Shown here: positions 1 to 10,853 of the stretch, piece by piece
Layout of the letters: each line of letters begins with the position of its first letter
How positions within the stretch are numbered: the first letter of the stretch is position 1
Assembly: GCF_000227135.1 (NCBI RefSeq)
Contig: NC_018263.1
Coordinates: 1,511,722 to 1,575,721, forward strand
Origin: Leishmania donovani
Lineage: Eukaryota > Euglenozoa > Kinetoplastea > Trypanosomatida > Trypanosomatidae
Direction: 5' to 3'
DNA: 64,000 nt
Notes under the pieces: model-generated
What the model was told of the DNA's origin: nothing
The model's database searches: none
Seen by the model: the letters and a program-made list of their open reading frames with translations, nothing else
Program-made: the position numbers and the translations under genes

Positions 1-603
1 CAGCTCCGCAGAACTGCTGAGGGTGATGCCGCCCTAGAGAAAGACTGGGTTAGCATAAGGCGTATACACGCAAACCAAACGAAAGAGATCGCCCACCCCC
101 CTTCTTCACACACGCTTACACAGGGGACCGATTGCGGCTGGCGCTGGAGCCCACTGGCGGAGCACCAGCGCCGTACTGCTGGAAAGAGGAGAGCTGTACG
201 TGGAGCTGCTTCGATTTAGTCGGCTCTTCATGCTTCTACCCTTGCAAGGTATCACCTGCTTCCTTTTTGTTCCTCCTCTACCTCTTTGTAGAGGCGCGGG
301 TGCCGCTCATCTGCCGCCCTTTCGCCCATTTCTCTGCCCACCCCATTCATGAACGCGCGCGCTCTTTATCCAGCCTTCCCGCACTGCCACCTCCACCAAG
401 CACAGGCAGCGGAGTGGCACACGCAAGACACCCCCACCCCCGATTTCTGCTTTGTATCGTACGCCATAGGCACCTGAAAGTACTATAGAGGACAGAAAAG
501 CTGTCTAGGCACTTCATGGAGGACAAGCTGCGAAGCCGCTGCTAGCCGTTCTCTCGGAGAACCTCACCCCACGCTGCTCTAGTTCTTCCGATCTTCTCTC
601 CAG
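1..603. other. Intergenic spacer upstream of TERT
   Basis: No gene is supported here. A 118-codon open frame at 132-488 has low-complexity, Cys/Pro-rich content and no recognisable domain, so I treat it as spacer. Pyrimidine-rich stretches (around 220-300 and 570-601) fit the 3' UTR of an upstream gene followed by the processing region of the TERT transcript. Confidence 0.6.
571..603 (+). promoter_or_regulatory. Candidate trans-splice acceptor for TERT
   Basis: A C/T-rich tract (about 571-601) ends in CAG, with the AG at 602-603, 90 bases before the chosen ATG at 694. This is the layout of a spliced-leader addition site in trypanosomatids. It also argues against extending the protein upstream through the GTG at 604. 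The exact AG used cannot be proven from sequence. Confidence 0.5.
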
Positions 604-693
604 GTGCTTTTCCGTGTTACCCCGCGTCCCTCTTCCCCTCTACCAGCACCCCTCGCGTCTCCGCCTTGTCTCGCTCATGTTACACCGCAACCC

Positions 694-3600
694 ATGTCCG
701 CCTCGTTTCCATCTATTCCGGGCTTTGCCGGCCCGCTGTCCCTCAAAGCCTTCCTGGAAGAGTACTTTGGCCTCCATCTCACGTTTGCCGTAGAAACGGC
801 GTCTCCATCACCACGGGCAGCCGCAGCGGCAGAGGCACCGAGTGCTGCAGGGTTTCGTGCTTTGCGTGATGTGGTGCTGCCGCCCAACCAATCATTCCTG
901 GTCGTCGTGTACGTGGCGCTGCACGCCTCTTCTTCCCCTCCGCCTACCACAGCACACGCATCCCCAACACCACCGACACCGGCTCCGGGTTGCGCCGCGT
1001 CTGCCACGGGGTTTGGGCGGCTTCGGCAGCCACTGACCCATCAGACGGCGGCATCGACAGCTCACGATACATATGTGGCACGATGCAGCCCCGCCGACCG
1101 ACCGAACTCTTCCTGTTCGTCTTCGTCATCCACGGGCAAGAACGGCAACGCTCGTGGTCTCTGGCGTTCCTCCGCCTTTTGTCTTCTCTACACCAACACT
1201 TCTCATCGACCCCTCACCGACGCTCTGCTGCGCCACCCGTGGTGGGCATCGTTTGCCGCCTGCCTGGGTCCCGCAGCTATGGGGTTTATCGAGATGTACT
1301 GCCCTATTGTTCTTCAGCTGGAGGCGATGGCTGGCGGGGTGCAGGTGCTCGGACCTGCCCTGAAACATGCAGCATTAGAGACGTCGTTTTCCGCGACGGC
1401 GCCGTCATCGGAGATGAAGGGCCCGCCGCCACAGGGAAGCGGCTATGTCTCTTCACGTGGTGTGAAGCGTGCCGTCGACACAGGCGAATGCTCCGGGTTT
1501 CTGCCGCTTCAAAAGCAGAGGCGTGTGGAGGCGCTGCCAAAGGCGAAGGCGGGACGAAGGCTCCAGCGAGGGGTCGTCCCGTGTAGCCGTCCACGCCGAG
1601 ACGATCCTTTTGCCAGTCCCGTGAACCGCGCGGCGATGCCCGTCACCTGGGCGGCCGCGTTGACACGCACCGATGTTCCGCGTACGCGACTCTACAGTGT
1701 GCGCGTCTCGGATAGCGACGGCGCCGGTGACGGAAGCGGCGGCGCGCTTCCGCTGCCAGCGGGCTTCCTCGAGGCTCAGTGGCTTCGCCGCCATCCGCAT
1801 AGTCTGCACCGCGTGCTGCAAGCCGCTCTGCCAAAGAGGGTGGCCTACGGGGCATCTGCGCGGCGCTACTCTGTGGGTGCTAGCGAGAGGGTCACAGGAT
1901 GCACCAGTGTAGAGGACATACCGATGTGGCACGTGGCGCACGTCTTCCGTTGGTTAGTGCTGCAGCCTCCTCAGAGCGGCGCGGACGCTTCTCCGACAAC
2001 CCCACCGAAGTTCGACTTGCCGTCCTACCTGCGCCGTCTTCTGTCGACTGTTGTCGACCAGTGCAGTCGCTTGGATCTCCGCGGGGCCGCCCTAAAGCAT
2101 ACCGGCTACCTGGAGGAAGCTTTCCGTCGTCAGCAGCAAGGCGTGGAGCCGTGGGATGTGCAGCGGCTCTCCACCCCCGTCGATGTGGTGGTCTCCTACC
2201 TGCGCACACTGCTGTCCACTCTACGCTGGGCACCTTTGAAGGAGGCCAAGAACAGGTCGTTTTGGGGACGCGATGCAGCCGGTAGCGAACGTGTGCTCGA
2301 CGCGCTCATGGGAGCGGTGCGGAACTGGCTGATCGCCGGCCGCCACGCCATCGTTCCAGTCTCCCGCTTCTTGGACGGCGTGCCTGTGGCTCAGGTGCCG
2401 TGGCTAAACGGATTCTACACCACGACCCCTTCGCTGCCGTACTCAGCAGCGACTTCGTCCGCGGCTCGTCACGCGCGCCGCGAGCGCTCGCACGTTCAGC
2501 AGCGTGTTTGGCTTCAGTTCGTCTTGTTCCTCACGCAGGACATACTGCCTTTCTTGCTGCGCGCGTCCTTCACGATTACGTGGAGTTCCAAGAATACGCA
2601 CAAACTTCTTTTTTTCCCTGCATTTGTGTGGCGTAGACTGATCCGCCGCGAGGTGCGTCGTACTCGATCTTGTGGTGCCCCGCGTTCGCAGATGCCACTG
2701 GCCGGGGAAAGCGCTCGCAGTGTTGGTGCTGAGCGTGTTGCGTTGTCCTCGGCACCATGCGCATGTGAAGGCGCGGCTACGGCTGCGCTCCCCACGTCCC
2801 ACTCAGCGGCTTCCAAGGCATCTGCGGCCATTTCTGCACCGAGAGACGTATGGCGCGCCGTTCGTACTGGCGGTGTGTTGGCGCATCGGGGCGCGCGCGC
2901 GACCCTTGCCACACGCGGCGGCGGTGCATCCTGCCTGTACGCTAGCGTTCGCTTCCGCCCTGACCGGCGCAAGCTGCGACCCATTGCCGTGGTGCGCAGC
3001 GCGTCTCTGCGGTCGTTGAAAGAAATGGCCCGTGGCTCACCGAGCCCGTACAGCCACGCAAGCGCCATCGTACGCTTGTTGTGCAGACTAGGGTGCAGTG
3101 ACACCGATGGTCAGCTGCCGGCTGCGACAGCGACACTGCTCAGGCGGGTGCAGGCACGCAGCCGTCACAACCACCATACTGGCGTTCATCGCTTTCCCCA
3201 CCCGCTGCCCCCGCACCTTCCGCACAAGGCAGCATTGCGGGACGCACTGCGCTGCTTGGTAAGCGGATTGGAGGAGCAGCGCGTGCGGGACGGTCTGCCT
3301 CGCCTGAGCAACCTCTCCCACCAAGACGAGTACGCAGAGCTGCGCAGTTTTTGCGAGGAGGTGCGGAGGAGGCCCGCTCTGCCGTGCGAAGGTCCTGCGG
3401 GGACAGCGCCAGTGGTTTCATCGGCGTCACCGCCGAGCGCGGCTGCCTGTTGTTTCGCGCCTTACGTTACCCTCGTCCGCAGCGATGCCTCGCGTTGCTA
3501 CGATAACTTACCACAAGAGCGGGTGCTCGCAGCAGTGGCGTCTCTGGTGAAGCATGACGCCTACCGCGTGCTTCGCTTTACCGCCATTCACGCCCTGGAT

Positions 3601-5049
3601 GGCGAGGCAGCGTGCAAGGGTGGGTGCCTGCTCCGGCGCACCTTCACGACGCGCACCATCGCGTGCGCGGAGGCGGAGTGCGGCGTTCTGGCTCGAATTC
3701 CTCGCGGCCACATCTATTGGGAGGAGGAGGAGGAGGGGCGCACACTGAGTGGGCCCCATACCACCGCTGCCGTTTCTCGCACAACCAACGCTAGCAGCCG
3801 CTGCGGCGCGAACCTGATTTCCGGTGCCGCTGTCCGCGCACTCCTGAGCGAACACTTACGGCACCATCTCGTTGTCGTGTCGGGAGGCAACTTGCTCGAA
3901 CAGCGCGTCGGAATCCTGCAGGGCTCCCCGGTGGCGATGCTCCTGTGCGACCGCCTCTTCTCCGACGTCGTGGACACAGCTCTGTCGGGTATCCTGAGCG
4001 AGCACGCGGAGCGGTCGCTGCTGCTGCGTCGGGTCGACGATGTGCTTGTTGCCACCACATCACCCGCTGCGGCGGAGAGGTGCCTGCAGGCGATGCAGCG
4101 CGGCTGGCCTTCGGTGGGGTACCTGAGCAACCCGAGCAAGTTAACGCTGTCGACGGCATGCGGCAGCCTCGTTCCCTGGTGCGGTCTTCTCCTACACGAC
4201 ACGACGCTCGAGGTCAGCGTGGAGTGGCGGCGTATTGGGGTTCTATTGGCGTCTCTCCGCGTCGGCGGTCCCCACTACGTGCATCGTGGGGATCACGAGC
4301 CGTTGTACTTGACGCAGCGCTTTCTTGCAGTGTTGCAGCTGCGTGTGGCACCCACGGTGCTGTGCGGACGTATGAACTCCAAAACCCGTCAGCTGCAGAC
4401 CTTCTACGAGGTTGGTCTGCTGTGGAGCCGTGTGGTGCTGGAGAAGGTGCAGGAGGCCTTGCCGGCGGCGCGTAATCGCTGTGTGGCGGTGCTACTGCTG
4501 CATCCGCTCGCCGTATGCGTGGGTCGTCTGTGTCGGCTGTTGAATCGTCATCAGCGCTTTCTAGCGGCCCGGAAGTCTGCGTGCGACGTGTCGGCTGCCG
4601 AGGTGCGGGCCTGCGTTTTAACAGCACTTCATCGCACGGTGCAAGCCAAGTTGAGGGTGCTACAGGCTCGCACCGTTCGCGTGATGACCGCGCAGAGAGG
4701 GCGGACACCGAGAGGGACCTCTCTGAAAGGGCGACAGAAGCCCCCTTGCACCAACAAGGCATCGTCTGCTGGATGCAAGTATTGCGAGCGACGCCGCAAA
4801 GGCCGTAATCGTCGTTGTAGCACGCGTGTCTGCTTGCGCTCCTTCTGGTGGTTGGCTGCCGCAGAGGTCGAGTTGCAGTGGCGCCGCTCCCTCGGAGCCC
4901 TGCACAGAGCAGCACCACACCCTGGCGAAGCGCGCGGGTCGACCGCACCTTCACTTTCACCGAGTGCGTCGGCATCATTGCTGATGGAAGATGGCCCTTT
5001 ATCGATGCACGCGCGTGCGCTAAGCGCGACGCGACTCTCGCAGACTTGA
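694..5049 (+). CDS. TERT: Telomerase reverse transcriptase
   Basis: Catalytic subunit of telomerase, which copies the telomerase RNA template onto chromosome ends in the nucleus. The 1451-residue protein carries the TERT motif series in order: a T-motif-like block from W606 (WLQFVLFLTQDILPFLLR, then FVWRRL); motifs 1/2 around KLRPIAVVRS; motif A with DASRCYD, catalytic D931; motif B' with QGSP at 1076-1079; motif C with VDDV, catalytic D1115-D1116; motif D near LSNPSKL; and the motif E primer grip WCG at 1162-1164. The catalytic aspartate triad is intact, so the enzyme should be active. ATG 694 is chosen because the frame upstream to 604 has only a GTG and the likely splice acceptor is at 602-603. 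It is longer than typical animal or yeast TERTs, with low-complexity insertions between motif T and motif 1, and between A and B'. The C-terminal part after 4690 is basic and Ser/Thr-rich. The motif set makes other reverse transcriptases unlikely. Confidence 0.95.
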   Translation: MSASFPSIPGFAGPLSLKAFLEEYFGLHLTFAVETASPSPRAAAAAEAPSAAGFRALRDVVLPPNQSFLVVVYVALHASSSPPPTTAHASPTPPTPAPGCAASATGFGRLRQPLTHQTAASTAHDTYVARCSPADRPNSSCSSSSSTGKNGNARGLWRSSAFCLLYTNTSHRPLTDALLRHPWWASFAACLGPAAMGFIEMYCPIVLQLEAMAGGVQVLGPALKHAALETSFSATAPSSEMKGPPPQGSGYVSSRGVKRAVDTGECSGFLPLQKQRRVEALPKAKAGRRLQRGVVPCSRPRRDDPFASPVNRAAMPVTWAAALTRTDVPRTRLYSVRVSDSDGAGDGSGGALPLPAGFLEAQWLRRHPHSLHRVLQAALPKRVAYGASARRYSVGASERVTGCTSVEDIPMWHVAHVFRWLVLQPPQSGADASPTTPPKFDLPSYLRRLLSTVVDQCSRLDLRGAALKHTGYLEEAFRRQQQGVEPWDVQRLSTPVDVVVSYLRTLLSTLRWAPLKEAKNRSFWGRDAAGSERVLDALMGAVRNWLIAGRHAIVPVSRFLDGVPVAQVPWLNGFYTTTPSLPYSAATSSAARHARRERSHVQQRVWLQFVLFLTQDILPFLLRASFTITWSSKNTHKLLFFPAFVWRRLIRREVRRTRSCGAPRSQMPLAGESARSVGAERVALSSAPCACEGAATAALPTSHSAASKASAAISAPRDVWRAVRTGGVLAHRGARATLATRGGGASCLYASVRFRPDRRKLRPIAVVRSASLRSLKEMARGSPSPYSHASAIVRLLCRLGCSDTDGQLPAATATLLRRVQARSRHNHHTGVHRFPHPLPPHLPHKAALRDALRCLVSGLEEQRVRDGLPRLSNLSHQDEYAELRSFCEEVRRRPALPCEGPAGTAPVVSSASPPSAAACCFAPYVTLVRSDASRCYDNLPQERVLAAVASLVKHDAYRVLRFTAIHALDGEAACKGGCLLRRTFTTRTIACAEAECGVLARIPRGHIYWEEEEEGRTLSGPHTTAAVSRTTNASSRCGANLISGAAVRALLSEHLRHHLVVVSGGNLLEQRVGILQGSPVAMLLCDRLFSDVVDTALSGILSEHAERSLLLRRVDDVLVATTSPAAAERCLQAMQRGWPSVGYLSNPSKLTLSTACGSLVPWCGLLLHDTTLEVSVEWRRIGVLLASLRVGGPHYVHRGDHEPLYLTQRFLAVLQLRVAPTVLCGRMNSKTRQLQTFYEVGLLWSRVVLEKVQEALPAARNRCVAVLLLHPLAVCVGRLCRLLNRHQRFLAARKSACDVSAAEVRACVLTALHRTVQAKLRVLQARTVRVMTAQRGRTPRGTSLKGRQKPPCTNKASSAGCKYCERRRKGRNRRCSTRVCLRSFWWLAAAEVELQWRRSLGALHRAAPHPGEARGSTAPSLSPSASASLLMEDGPLSMHARALSATRLSQT

Positions 5050-6219
5050 GGGAAAGTGATAAGCACTACTTCGAATGATGTGTGCTCATGTATGTGCCCC
5101 CTCGGTAAGTGTTGGGGTTACCTCTGATGGTGCCTCGGTATCTACTGCGTCTGGTCCATACTCCGCTAGATCCTCCCCTGCGTGTGGCTGTCTACCCTAC
5201 ACTGACCTGCAGTGCATACTCGCGCGCGCGCACACACAGAGAAACGGTAACGCGTGCAGTGTTGGTGAGCTGATTGCGGTCACACACACACACACACATA
5301 CACAACGCAGTGGTGGTGCACATCAAGTGCGACGTTACGTATCACTGCTCTGCTTCCCAATAGGGTTCGTGGCCCTCCTCGTTGGCTGCTGCGATTTTCC
5401 AGCAGACGTCAACGTGGTGTCTCCGTCGCCCGCATCACTGTGCTCTTGTGCTTCACTGCCATGGTGTGGGAGCGCCACCACCACTGCACATGTATGGACC
5501 TCGTACAGCTTCTCTCATGCCTGCCGCAGCTTTTCTCTCTGTTCACTTGCTCTGTCTGCTTCCTTCTTTTCCCCCATCACGTGTCCTGCGGTGTACCGCC
5601 CCGCACGTCCTTTTGCCTTCTCAGAGACCCGTGCGCCTTCTCGCCGCCTGTTTACGTCTTCAAGCTGGCGTTGCCGCCAGGTGCCGCTCGCCGCTAAATC
5701 GCTTTCTCCCCCTTCCCTTCCCTTCCTTTCCTTCCCCCGTCGCCGTGCTTGTTGCCGCGTCTTGCTCTCTCCAAGGTCTCTCTCTCAACCCGAACGGCTG
5801 TCTGGCTCTCACCTCCACTCGCCGGCAACGGCAAGCTCGAGAGCAAGGAGAACCCGACACTCATAAGCGGGCGCCGTGTGTGCTTAGTCTCCTCTCTAAA
5901 CAGGTGAGCATCCATGCATAGCGCAAGATAGCGCCACCCTCGTTGTCGCGCGCGCGCATACACAAACGAAACCCCACGGAGGCGCACGCACTGCCAAACA
6001 GATGCACGAGCCTGTATGCACACGTGCATGCACTGAGCTCGACGTTTGTTTGTTTTCTTTTTGCCTGTCTAGCTCCTCAATGCTCTCCTGCACTGCTACA
6101 TCCTCCTCTCTCTTCATCAGCCATCACCTCCTTGGGTAGGCAACTCCGACCTTTGGAGAGGGCCGCGTCCGCGCCATACACGCGTTCTAGCAGGGCGAAA
6201 AAGGTAGGAGGGGTGGATA
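5050..6219. other. Intergenic spacer with (CA)n and pyrimidine tracts
   Basis: The spacer contains a (CA)n microsatellite at about 5281-5299 and long C/T-rich stretches at 5520-5800. Two candidate splice acceptors precede the next gene: AG at 6071-6072 after a T-rich run, and AG at 6119-6120 after a CT-rich run. Open frames in it are Ser/Cys/Pro low complexity without recognisable domains. Confidence 0.6.
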
Positions 6220-9200
6220 ATGAGTGAGGCTGGTGGCTACTCGACCTTCCTCGAGCTATGTACGCACATGAATGCCGCGGCACCGGCACCGAGCAGGCAT
6301 GCCAGTCACTCTGATGCTTCTTCGACTCAGTGCTTGTCCTCCTCACCGCTAGCGGAGGCCTCCACCGTCATGACAGGGCCGGACGCTGTCAACTCAAAGC
6401 CGAGTGGCTCCGACGCTGCCGCTGCTGCTGCTTCTGTCGCCTCACCTCCTCACTTCCACTTCCCGCCCGCCAAGCGGGCTCCCCAGTTCCCCTCCCTCCT
6501 CCTCGGCAGCGAGGTGGAGCAGAGACGAGGCGATGAAAATTTTGACTTGCACGCGAAGAAAGGGGTGACGGTGCCGACTGCTCCATTCAATCTCATGTCG
6601 CGGCGGGCGACGCTGCCCTTCACCGCCGCTGCCACCTGCCACGGCGTCGGAGGCGCAACCGCGTCGGAAGGCGACCTCCGGCTTGCCCTGACGACTCCGG
6701 TGGGCGACTCCAAGGCCATTTACGGACAGAGCCCCACGCGTAGTTTGAATCACTCCAGAGTCATGCGCGCACCAGCGATGGTGGCCGACGATGCACACCA
6801 GCAGTGGCGCCTCGACCGCCTCGCCTCCTCTGGCAGGGCGCTCGCGGGCGAGGATGCCGCAGAAGACGCCGCTGCTGCTAAGCAAGGCAGACCTTCGCTG
6901 AGCGACAACCTCATGAGCCCTGTCGGTGCCGTTCGCGGTGATGGTGGAGCCGGGCAATCGATCGATGTGGCGCGCACGCCGCACTCATTCATCAGCGAAG
7001 CTGGCACCTTTCTCGGCGCGGTGGAGATGTCAGATGAGGAGGATTACCTCTCGAACCTGGGTGCGACGAGGAGACCAGATGCCTCCTCCAGCGCCGACAG
7101 CGTCGCAGCGGCGGCGGCCGACGTCAGTGCTCTGGGCAACGACATCGACTCCTCGCCGCCATCCTGTGCCTGTGCATGTATGAGGGGCTGCCCAGATCCA
7201 AATTGTGTCTCTCATATGCTGGACATAACAGTGTCACCCAAGGCGGCGCAGATAGGGGTGCCGCCAAAGGCCTCTGCCCCTGCTGCGTCTGCGCAGCTCA
7301 CACACCAACGCTTGTCCTTGTCGACGCCTGGCGGAGGCACTTCGGCAACAACGATTCTTACCCCGGCGGCCGCCACACCGCCCACCGCTCATGCCGGAGA
7401 TGATGCGCACCCGCCCGAACCGTTCCCCGACGCGGGACAAGGTGCAGCCCCTTTTCCCCACAGCGACCGAGAGGACACGCGGGTGGGTGGAGAGGGCGTC
7501 TTCAACGTCAGCGGCGACCCTACTGCGGCGGCCTGCATTCAGGCTAAACTTCTATCGACTGCGCATGACGCCTTAACGGTCCAGCACGATGCGAGCGGTG
7601 GCGACAAGCGAAGTGCTCCTTGCCCCGGCGTGTCAGGTATGGGAGTGGGAACGCCCACTGAGCACGATGCCAGACTAAGTTTCACAATACCCATCAACCT
7701 TGTACAGGCAAACACGCTCCTGCTCACCGATACGATAAGCGAGGTGTACACGAGCTCCTTTGCCACGGTGACCACTAGCAAGTCTACCCAGGAGTCCTCC
7801 TCGTCGACGCAGCTTCTGGGCTCGCGTGAAGGTGCCAGCATCGCTGCTAGCGTCTCGGCTCCGCGTTCGCTGCAGCAGCATAATTCCTTCGGCACATGCA
7901 CCACCGTCCCCAAGCTGGGAAGCCCACTGCAGCTGACAGAGGAGCTGCAGGGGCAGAAGCAGGAGCCTCGGCACCCCTCGTCCTCTCCTCGTGACGCCTT
8001 CGACATCGACGAACATAGCTTCTTCCAGGTTTCTGGCGGTGCCCCAGCCGCTGCGGTGACAGGTCCATCGTCTTCGCCGTTGCCGTTCTCTCGGTTATCG
8101 CCGGGGCCCCCTTCATCGCCACCATTTGCGCGCGCGCAGCGCCGTGGCATCGTTGCTGCCTTAGCAGAAATGGAGCTGCGTCCCAAGGAAGAGGTCGTGG
8201 TGAAAAGATGCGAGATACCTGACGAAGAGAAAACCACCACCGTCAACGCTGTGTGGCCTCCTCGCTTACTGTGGAAGGGCCCGGACCGGGCAGCCGAGGA
8301 CTGCCGCGATCTTTCCGATGCCGTATTCACAGTACCGGCCACGGACAGCAGCCGCGCTGCACCAGTGCATGCGGAGTCCCCGGGAGACGACGCCGACTTG
8401 GCGGACTCCGCCGGGGTATTCTTCCTGGCTTTTCAGTCAAAACTAAGCAAGTGGTTGACCTGGGTGGGCCGCAGGTATCAAGGCGTAGCGCGCCGAACTT
8501 CTGATGCAGCCGGAGAAGAGCAGTCGTTGCAGCAGCAGCAGCAGCAGCAGCAGCAGCCATTGGAGTCGCCGACGAGGCGCAGCTGCGCCCCTCAGAGGAA
8601 GTCAAATGATGGATCCAGTGGGCACCGTGTCTCTTTCCCACCCGGGGACAGTGCGGAGGCGGTCGACAACGGCAGCGCAGCCTTCTACGATGCCCGATCC
8701 TTGAAGCGCGAGTCGTCGCACCTCTCTGTCGCCCTCTCGCTCAGCACGTCGCAGGTTAACTCAAGCTACGATGGTGAGCGGTCGCGACACTCCGTGGTGC
8801 AGGAGGCGCTGTGCGGACTGGCCACTCCGTGGAACGGCGGCGGAAACAACACCTGGTACAGCGTGGGCTGGCAGATGGAACCACGAGGGACGGGACGTGT
8901 GACTAACGGATCCATGCAGCTGCGCCGCTTCATCACGGCGTCGCCGCTATCGCCCTCGACTCGCGACGCGCCCTTTCCCACGTCTTCTGGAGAGCGGCTC
9001 TGCGGCTCGACGACGCCGCCGAACCTGTCCCTCTCTGCTGAGTCTCTGACATCCACCTTTAATGCGCTGACGACACAGATTTTCAGCGATGGCGCCGTGC
9101 AGCGCCTCTCGCGCAGCCTGGGCGGCGCCCTGAACAGCAGCGCCAGCGGCACTAGCATGTCGGGCGACCATTACAGCCTGTCGCTTCCTTCGTCTAACGA

Positions 9201-9510
9201 CCGCCACAGCCGCATGAGCAACTCTAACACAAGCGCCATTGCCGACGACCGTTACCGCGACACGCTGTATCGCCTCTTCCGCCATCCCCCGAGCAGCCTC
9301 ATAGGCGACCTCACGGAGTGCTACGAGGCCTACAAGGCCATGGCCACCTCCTCGAACGGACATCACGTGCTGAACTGGGGCGAGCTCGGCCTTCTTCTGC
9401 AACCAGAGGACTACATTGATTACCGCGCTCTCTTCCCACCCTACCATTTCGTTACCTTTGCCGACTTTGTAGAGTTTGTGGAGGTGCTGTCGTTGCGCTA
9501 CCACCGTTGA
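6220..9510 (+). CDS. Conserved-type hypothetical protein, Ser/Ala-rich, 1096 aa
   Basis: I do not recognise a family. The protein starts at the first in-frame ATG after the pyrimidine tracts (MSEAGGYSTFLEL). Most of it is low-complexity Ser/Ala/Pro/Thr sequence, probably disordered. Three things stand out. There is a small Cys cluster at about residues 316-331 (CACACMRGCPDPNC). There is a polyglutamine run encoded by a pure CAG repeat (8530-8556). The last ~90 residues are compact and hydrophobic (YRDTLYRLFRHPPSSL, then FVTFADFVEFVEVLSL) and look like the only clearly folded domain. There is no signal peptide or membrane segment. Length, third-position GC bias and position in the gene array support a real gene. 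Function unknown. Confidence 0.8.
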   Translation: MSEAGGYSTFLELCTHMNAAAPAPSRHASHSDASSTQCLSSSPLAEASTVMTGPDAVNSKPSGSDAAAAAASVASPPHFHFPPAKRAPQFPSLLLGSEVEQRRGDENFDLHAKKGVTVPTAPFNLMSRRATLPFTAAATCHGVGGATASEGDLRLALTTPVGDSKAIYGQSPTRSLNHSRVMRAPAMVADDAHQQWRLDRLASSGRALAGEDAAEDAAAAKQGRPSLSDNLMSPVGAVRGDGGAGQSIDVARTPHSFISEAGTFLGAVEMSDEEDYLSNLGATRRPDASSSADSVAAAAADVSALGNDIDSSPPSCACACMRGCPDPNCVSHMLDITVSPKAAQIGVPPKASAPAASAQLTHQRLSLSTPGGGTSATTILTPAAATPPTAHAGDDAHPPEPFPDAGQGAAPFPHSDREDTRVGGEGVFNVSGDPTAAACIQAKLLSTAHDALTVQHDASGGDKRSAPCPGVSGMGVGTPTEHDARLSFTIPINLVQANTLLLTDTISEVYTSSFATVTTSKSTQESSSSTQLLGSREGASIAASVSAPRSLQQHNSFGTCTTVPKLGSPLQLTEELQGQKQEPRHPSSSPRDAFDIDEHSFFQVSGGAPAAAVTGPSSSPLPFSRLSPGPPSSPPFARAQRRGIVAALAEMELRPKEEVVVKRCEIPDEEKTTTVNAVWPPRLLWKGPDRAAEDCRDLSDAVFTVPATDSSRAAPVHAESPGDDADLADSAGVFFLAFQSKLSKWLTWVGRRYQGVARRTSDAAGEEQSLQQQQQQQQQPLESPTRRSCAPQRKSNDGSSGHRVSFPPGDSAEAVDNGSAAFYDARSLKRESSHLSVALSLSTSQVNSSYDGERSRHSVVQEALCGLATPWNGGGNNTWYSVGWQMEPRGTGRVTNGSMQLRRFITASPLSPSTRDAPFPTSSGERLCGSTTPPNLSLSAESLTSTFNALTTQIFSDGAVQRLSRSLGGALNSSASGTSMSGDHYSLSLPSSNDRHSRMSNSNTSAIADDRYRDTLYRLFRHPPSSLIGDLTECYEAYKAMATSSNGHHVLNWGELGLLLQPEDYIDYRALFPPYHFVTFADFVEFVEVLSLRYHR
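8530..8556 (+). repeat. CAG trinucleotide repeat (polyQ)
   Basis: An uninterrupted run of about nine CAG codons lies inside the 6220-9510 gene and encodes glutamines. It is probably length-variable between isolates. Confidence 0.85.
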
Positions 9511-10334
9511 CAGTGGGCGGTGTGGGTATGGGGGAGTGACACGCATGGAGACCCTCGATGCCCATGTCGACATTTACGGCTCTCCTCCGGCCTCCTCTTG
9601 GCACCGATTCGCAGTTTCGTGCACGCAATCGGTCGGAAATCAACGGTTGCAACGGCAGCAACAACGCGCAAATAAAAGATTTGATGCCGGCCAGGAAAAA
9701 TGGGAAACATTACGCTGCTTTGTTTCCTCGGCCTGCAGCCCTCTTCCATGCGCTGCAGGCTGACGCAGGTGCTCCAGCCGTAGGGGCGAGCATGCACATC
9801 AGCCCCTGAACCCCTCCCCCACATCTGTTTTCAGCACGCGCCGCTGTATCTCGCACGAGGACATCTCATTCTTTTATTTCTTTCTTCCCCACAGGTGTGC
9901 CGCGGATTTTATCATTCATCCTTACCTTCCTTCGAAACCACACATCATTCACTTTCGTTTTTGTTTTATTGTTGTTGTTCTCTAAGTTCTCACGTCCAGC
10001 ACATTTCTTTTGTTCTGCGTTCTTCCCTCATTTCACTTCCTCGCACCTCGCTGCTATTTTTTTTTTTCCTTTCTGCTCTTCCTCGCTGATGTACAGGTTG
10101 TAGACCACCCGACGCTTTTTTTCCTTTTCCTTTTCTTCTCTCTGCCTTCGTCTTATGTTTCACTGCTTGGGATTGCTGTTGTTGCCGTTGCTTCGGTTTT
10201 TCCATTGCCCTCTCCTCTGCTCCATCTTTGTTGCTCATGTGGGCTCTCCCCCCTCCCTTTTAGGGTTCCCACTCCACTCCCAACGTGGCACTCCCCGCCT
10301 CCTGTTTGCGGCGAGGGCTGCCGATCCGGCGTTG

Positions 10335-10400
10335 TGCCCGGTATGCGACGCGAGACTCGCGGACTACTCTGCGCTTATAGCACATCTCATTTCACGCTGT
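10335..10400 (+). pseudogene. Zinc-finger-like relic (CX2C-X12-H-X4-C)
   Basis: Translation shows CPVCDARLADYSALIAHL followed by SRC, which is C-x2-C-x12-H-x4-C. The reading frame around it (10155-10601) lacks any other domain and degenerates into low complexity. C2H2 fingers of this spacing occur at the C terminus of ingi/L1Tc-clade non-LTR retrotransposons, whose decayed copies (DIREs) are known in Leishmania. That link is inference. It could be a chance match or a remnant of a cellular gene. Confidence 0.35.
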
Positions 10401-10853
10401 GATCTCGAACGCAGCGATGTGATTCCACACACACAGACACACACACACGCACCTCACTTGCGCTGCATGGACTTCCCTTCTCGGGTGTCTATCGCTGGCC
10501 CCTCCTGTGCCATTCCTTCAGGACGACAGGCTGTGAGCTCTTTGCGCGCAGACACATGCTTATCGGCGGGACCCTTCCGCTTGCCCCACCTACTCCTATG
10601 AGAGGCGTGTGGGCTCAGAGGAGGGCGGAATGCCGGTGCCGCCACAGGCTCGTGGCAGCGTTCCACGTGGCACGGCACACGCGTGCTGGCCATCCAGCCA
10701 CGCCGCCCTGACAGCAACGTCACCCTGCAACATCGCCGAGGATGCGGTAGTGCGAGCCGTGCGCGCAGGCGCTTTCGGGCACCGCTGGCAAGGCGCATCG
10801 CATCCAAAAGAGGCGCGAAGAGATCTACCCCTAAGGGCCCCACAGCGCGTGTG

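Noticed and set aside
132..488. 118-codon + strand frame before TERT
   Set aside because: Low-complexity, no domain, and placed in the expected processing region of the TERT transcript.
604..693. N-terminal extension of TERT from the GTG at 604
   Set aside because: No ATG, and the likely splice acceptor AG is at 602-603, so this segment is the 5' leader.
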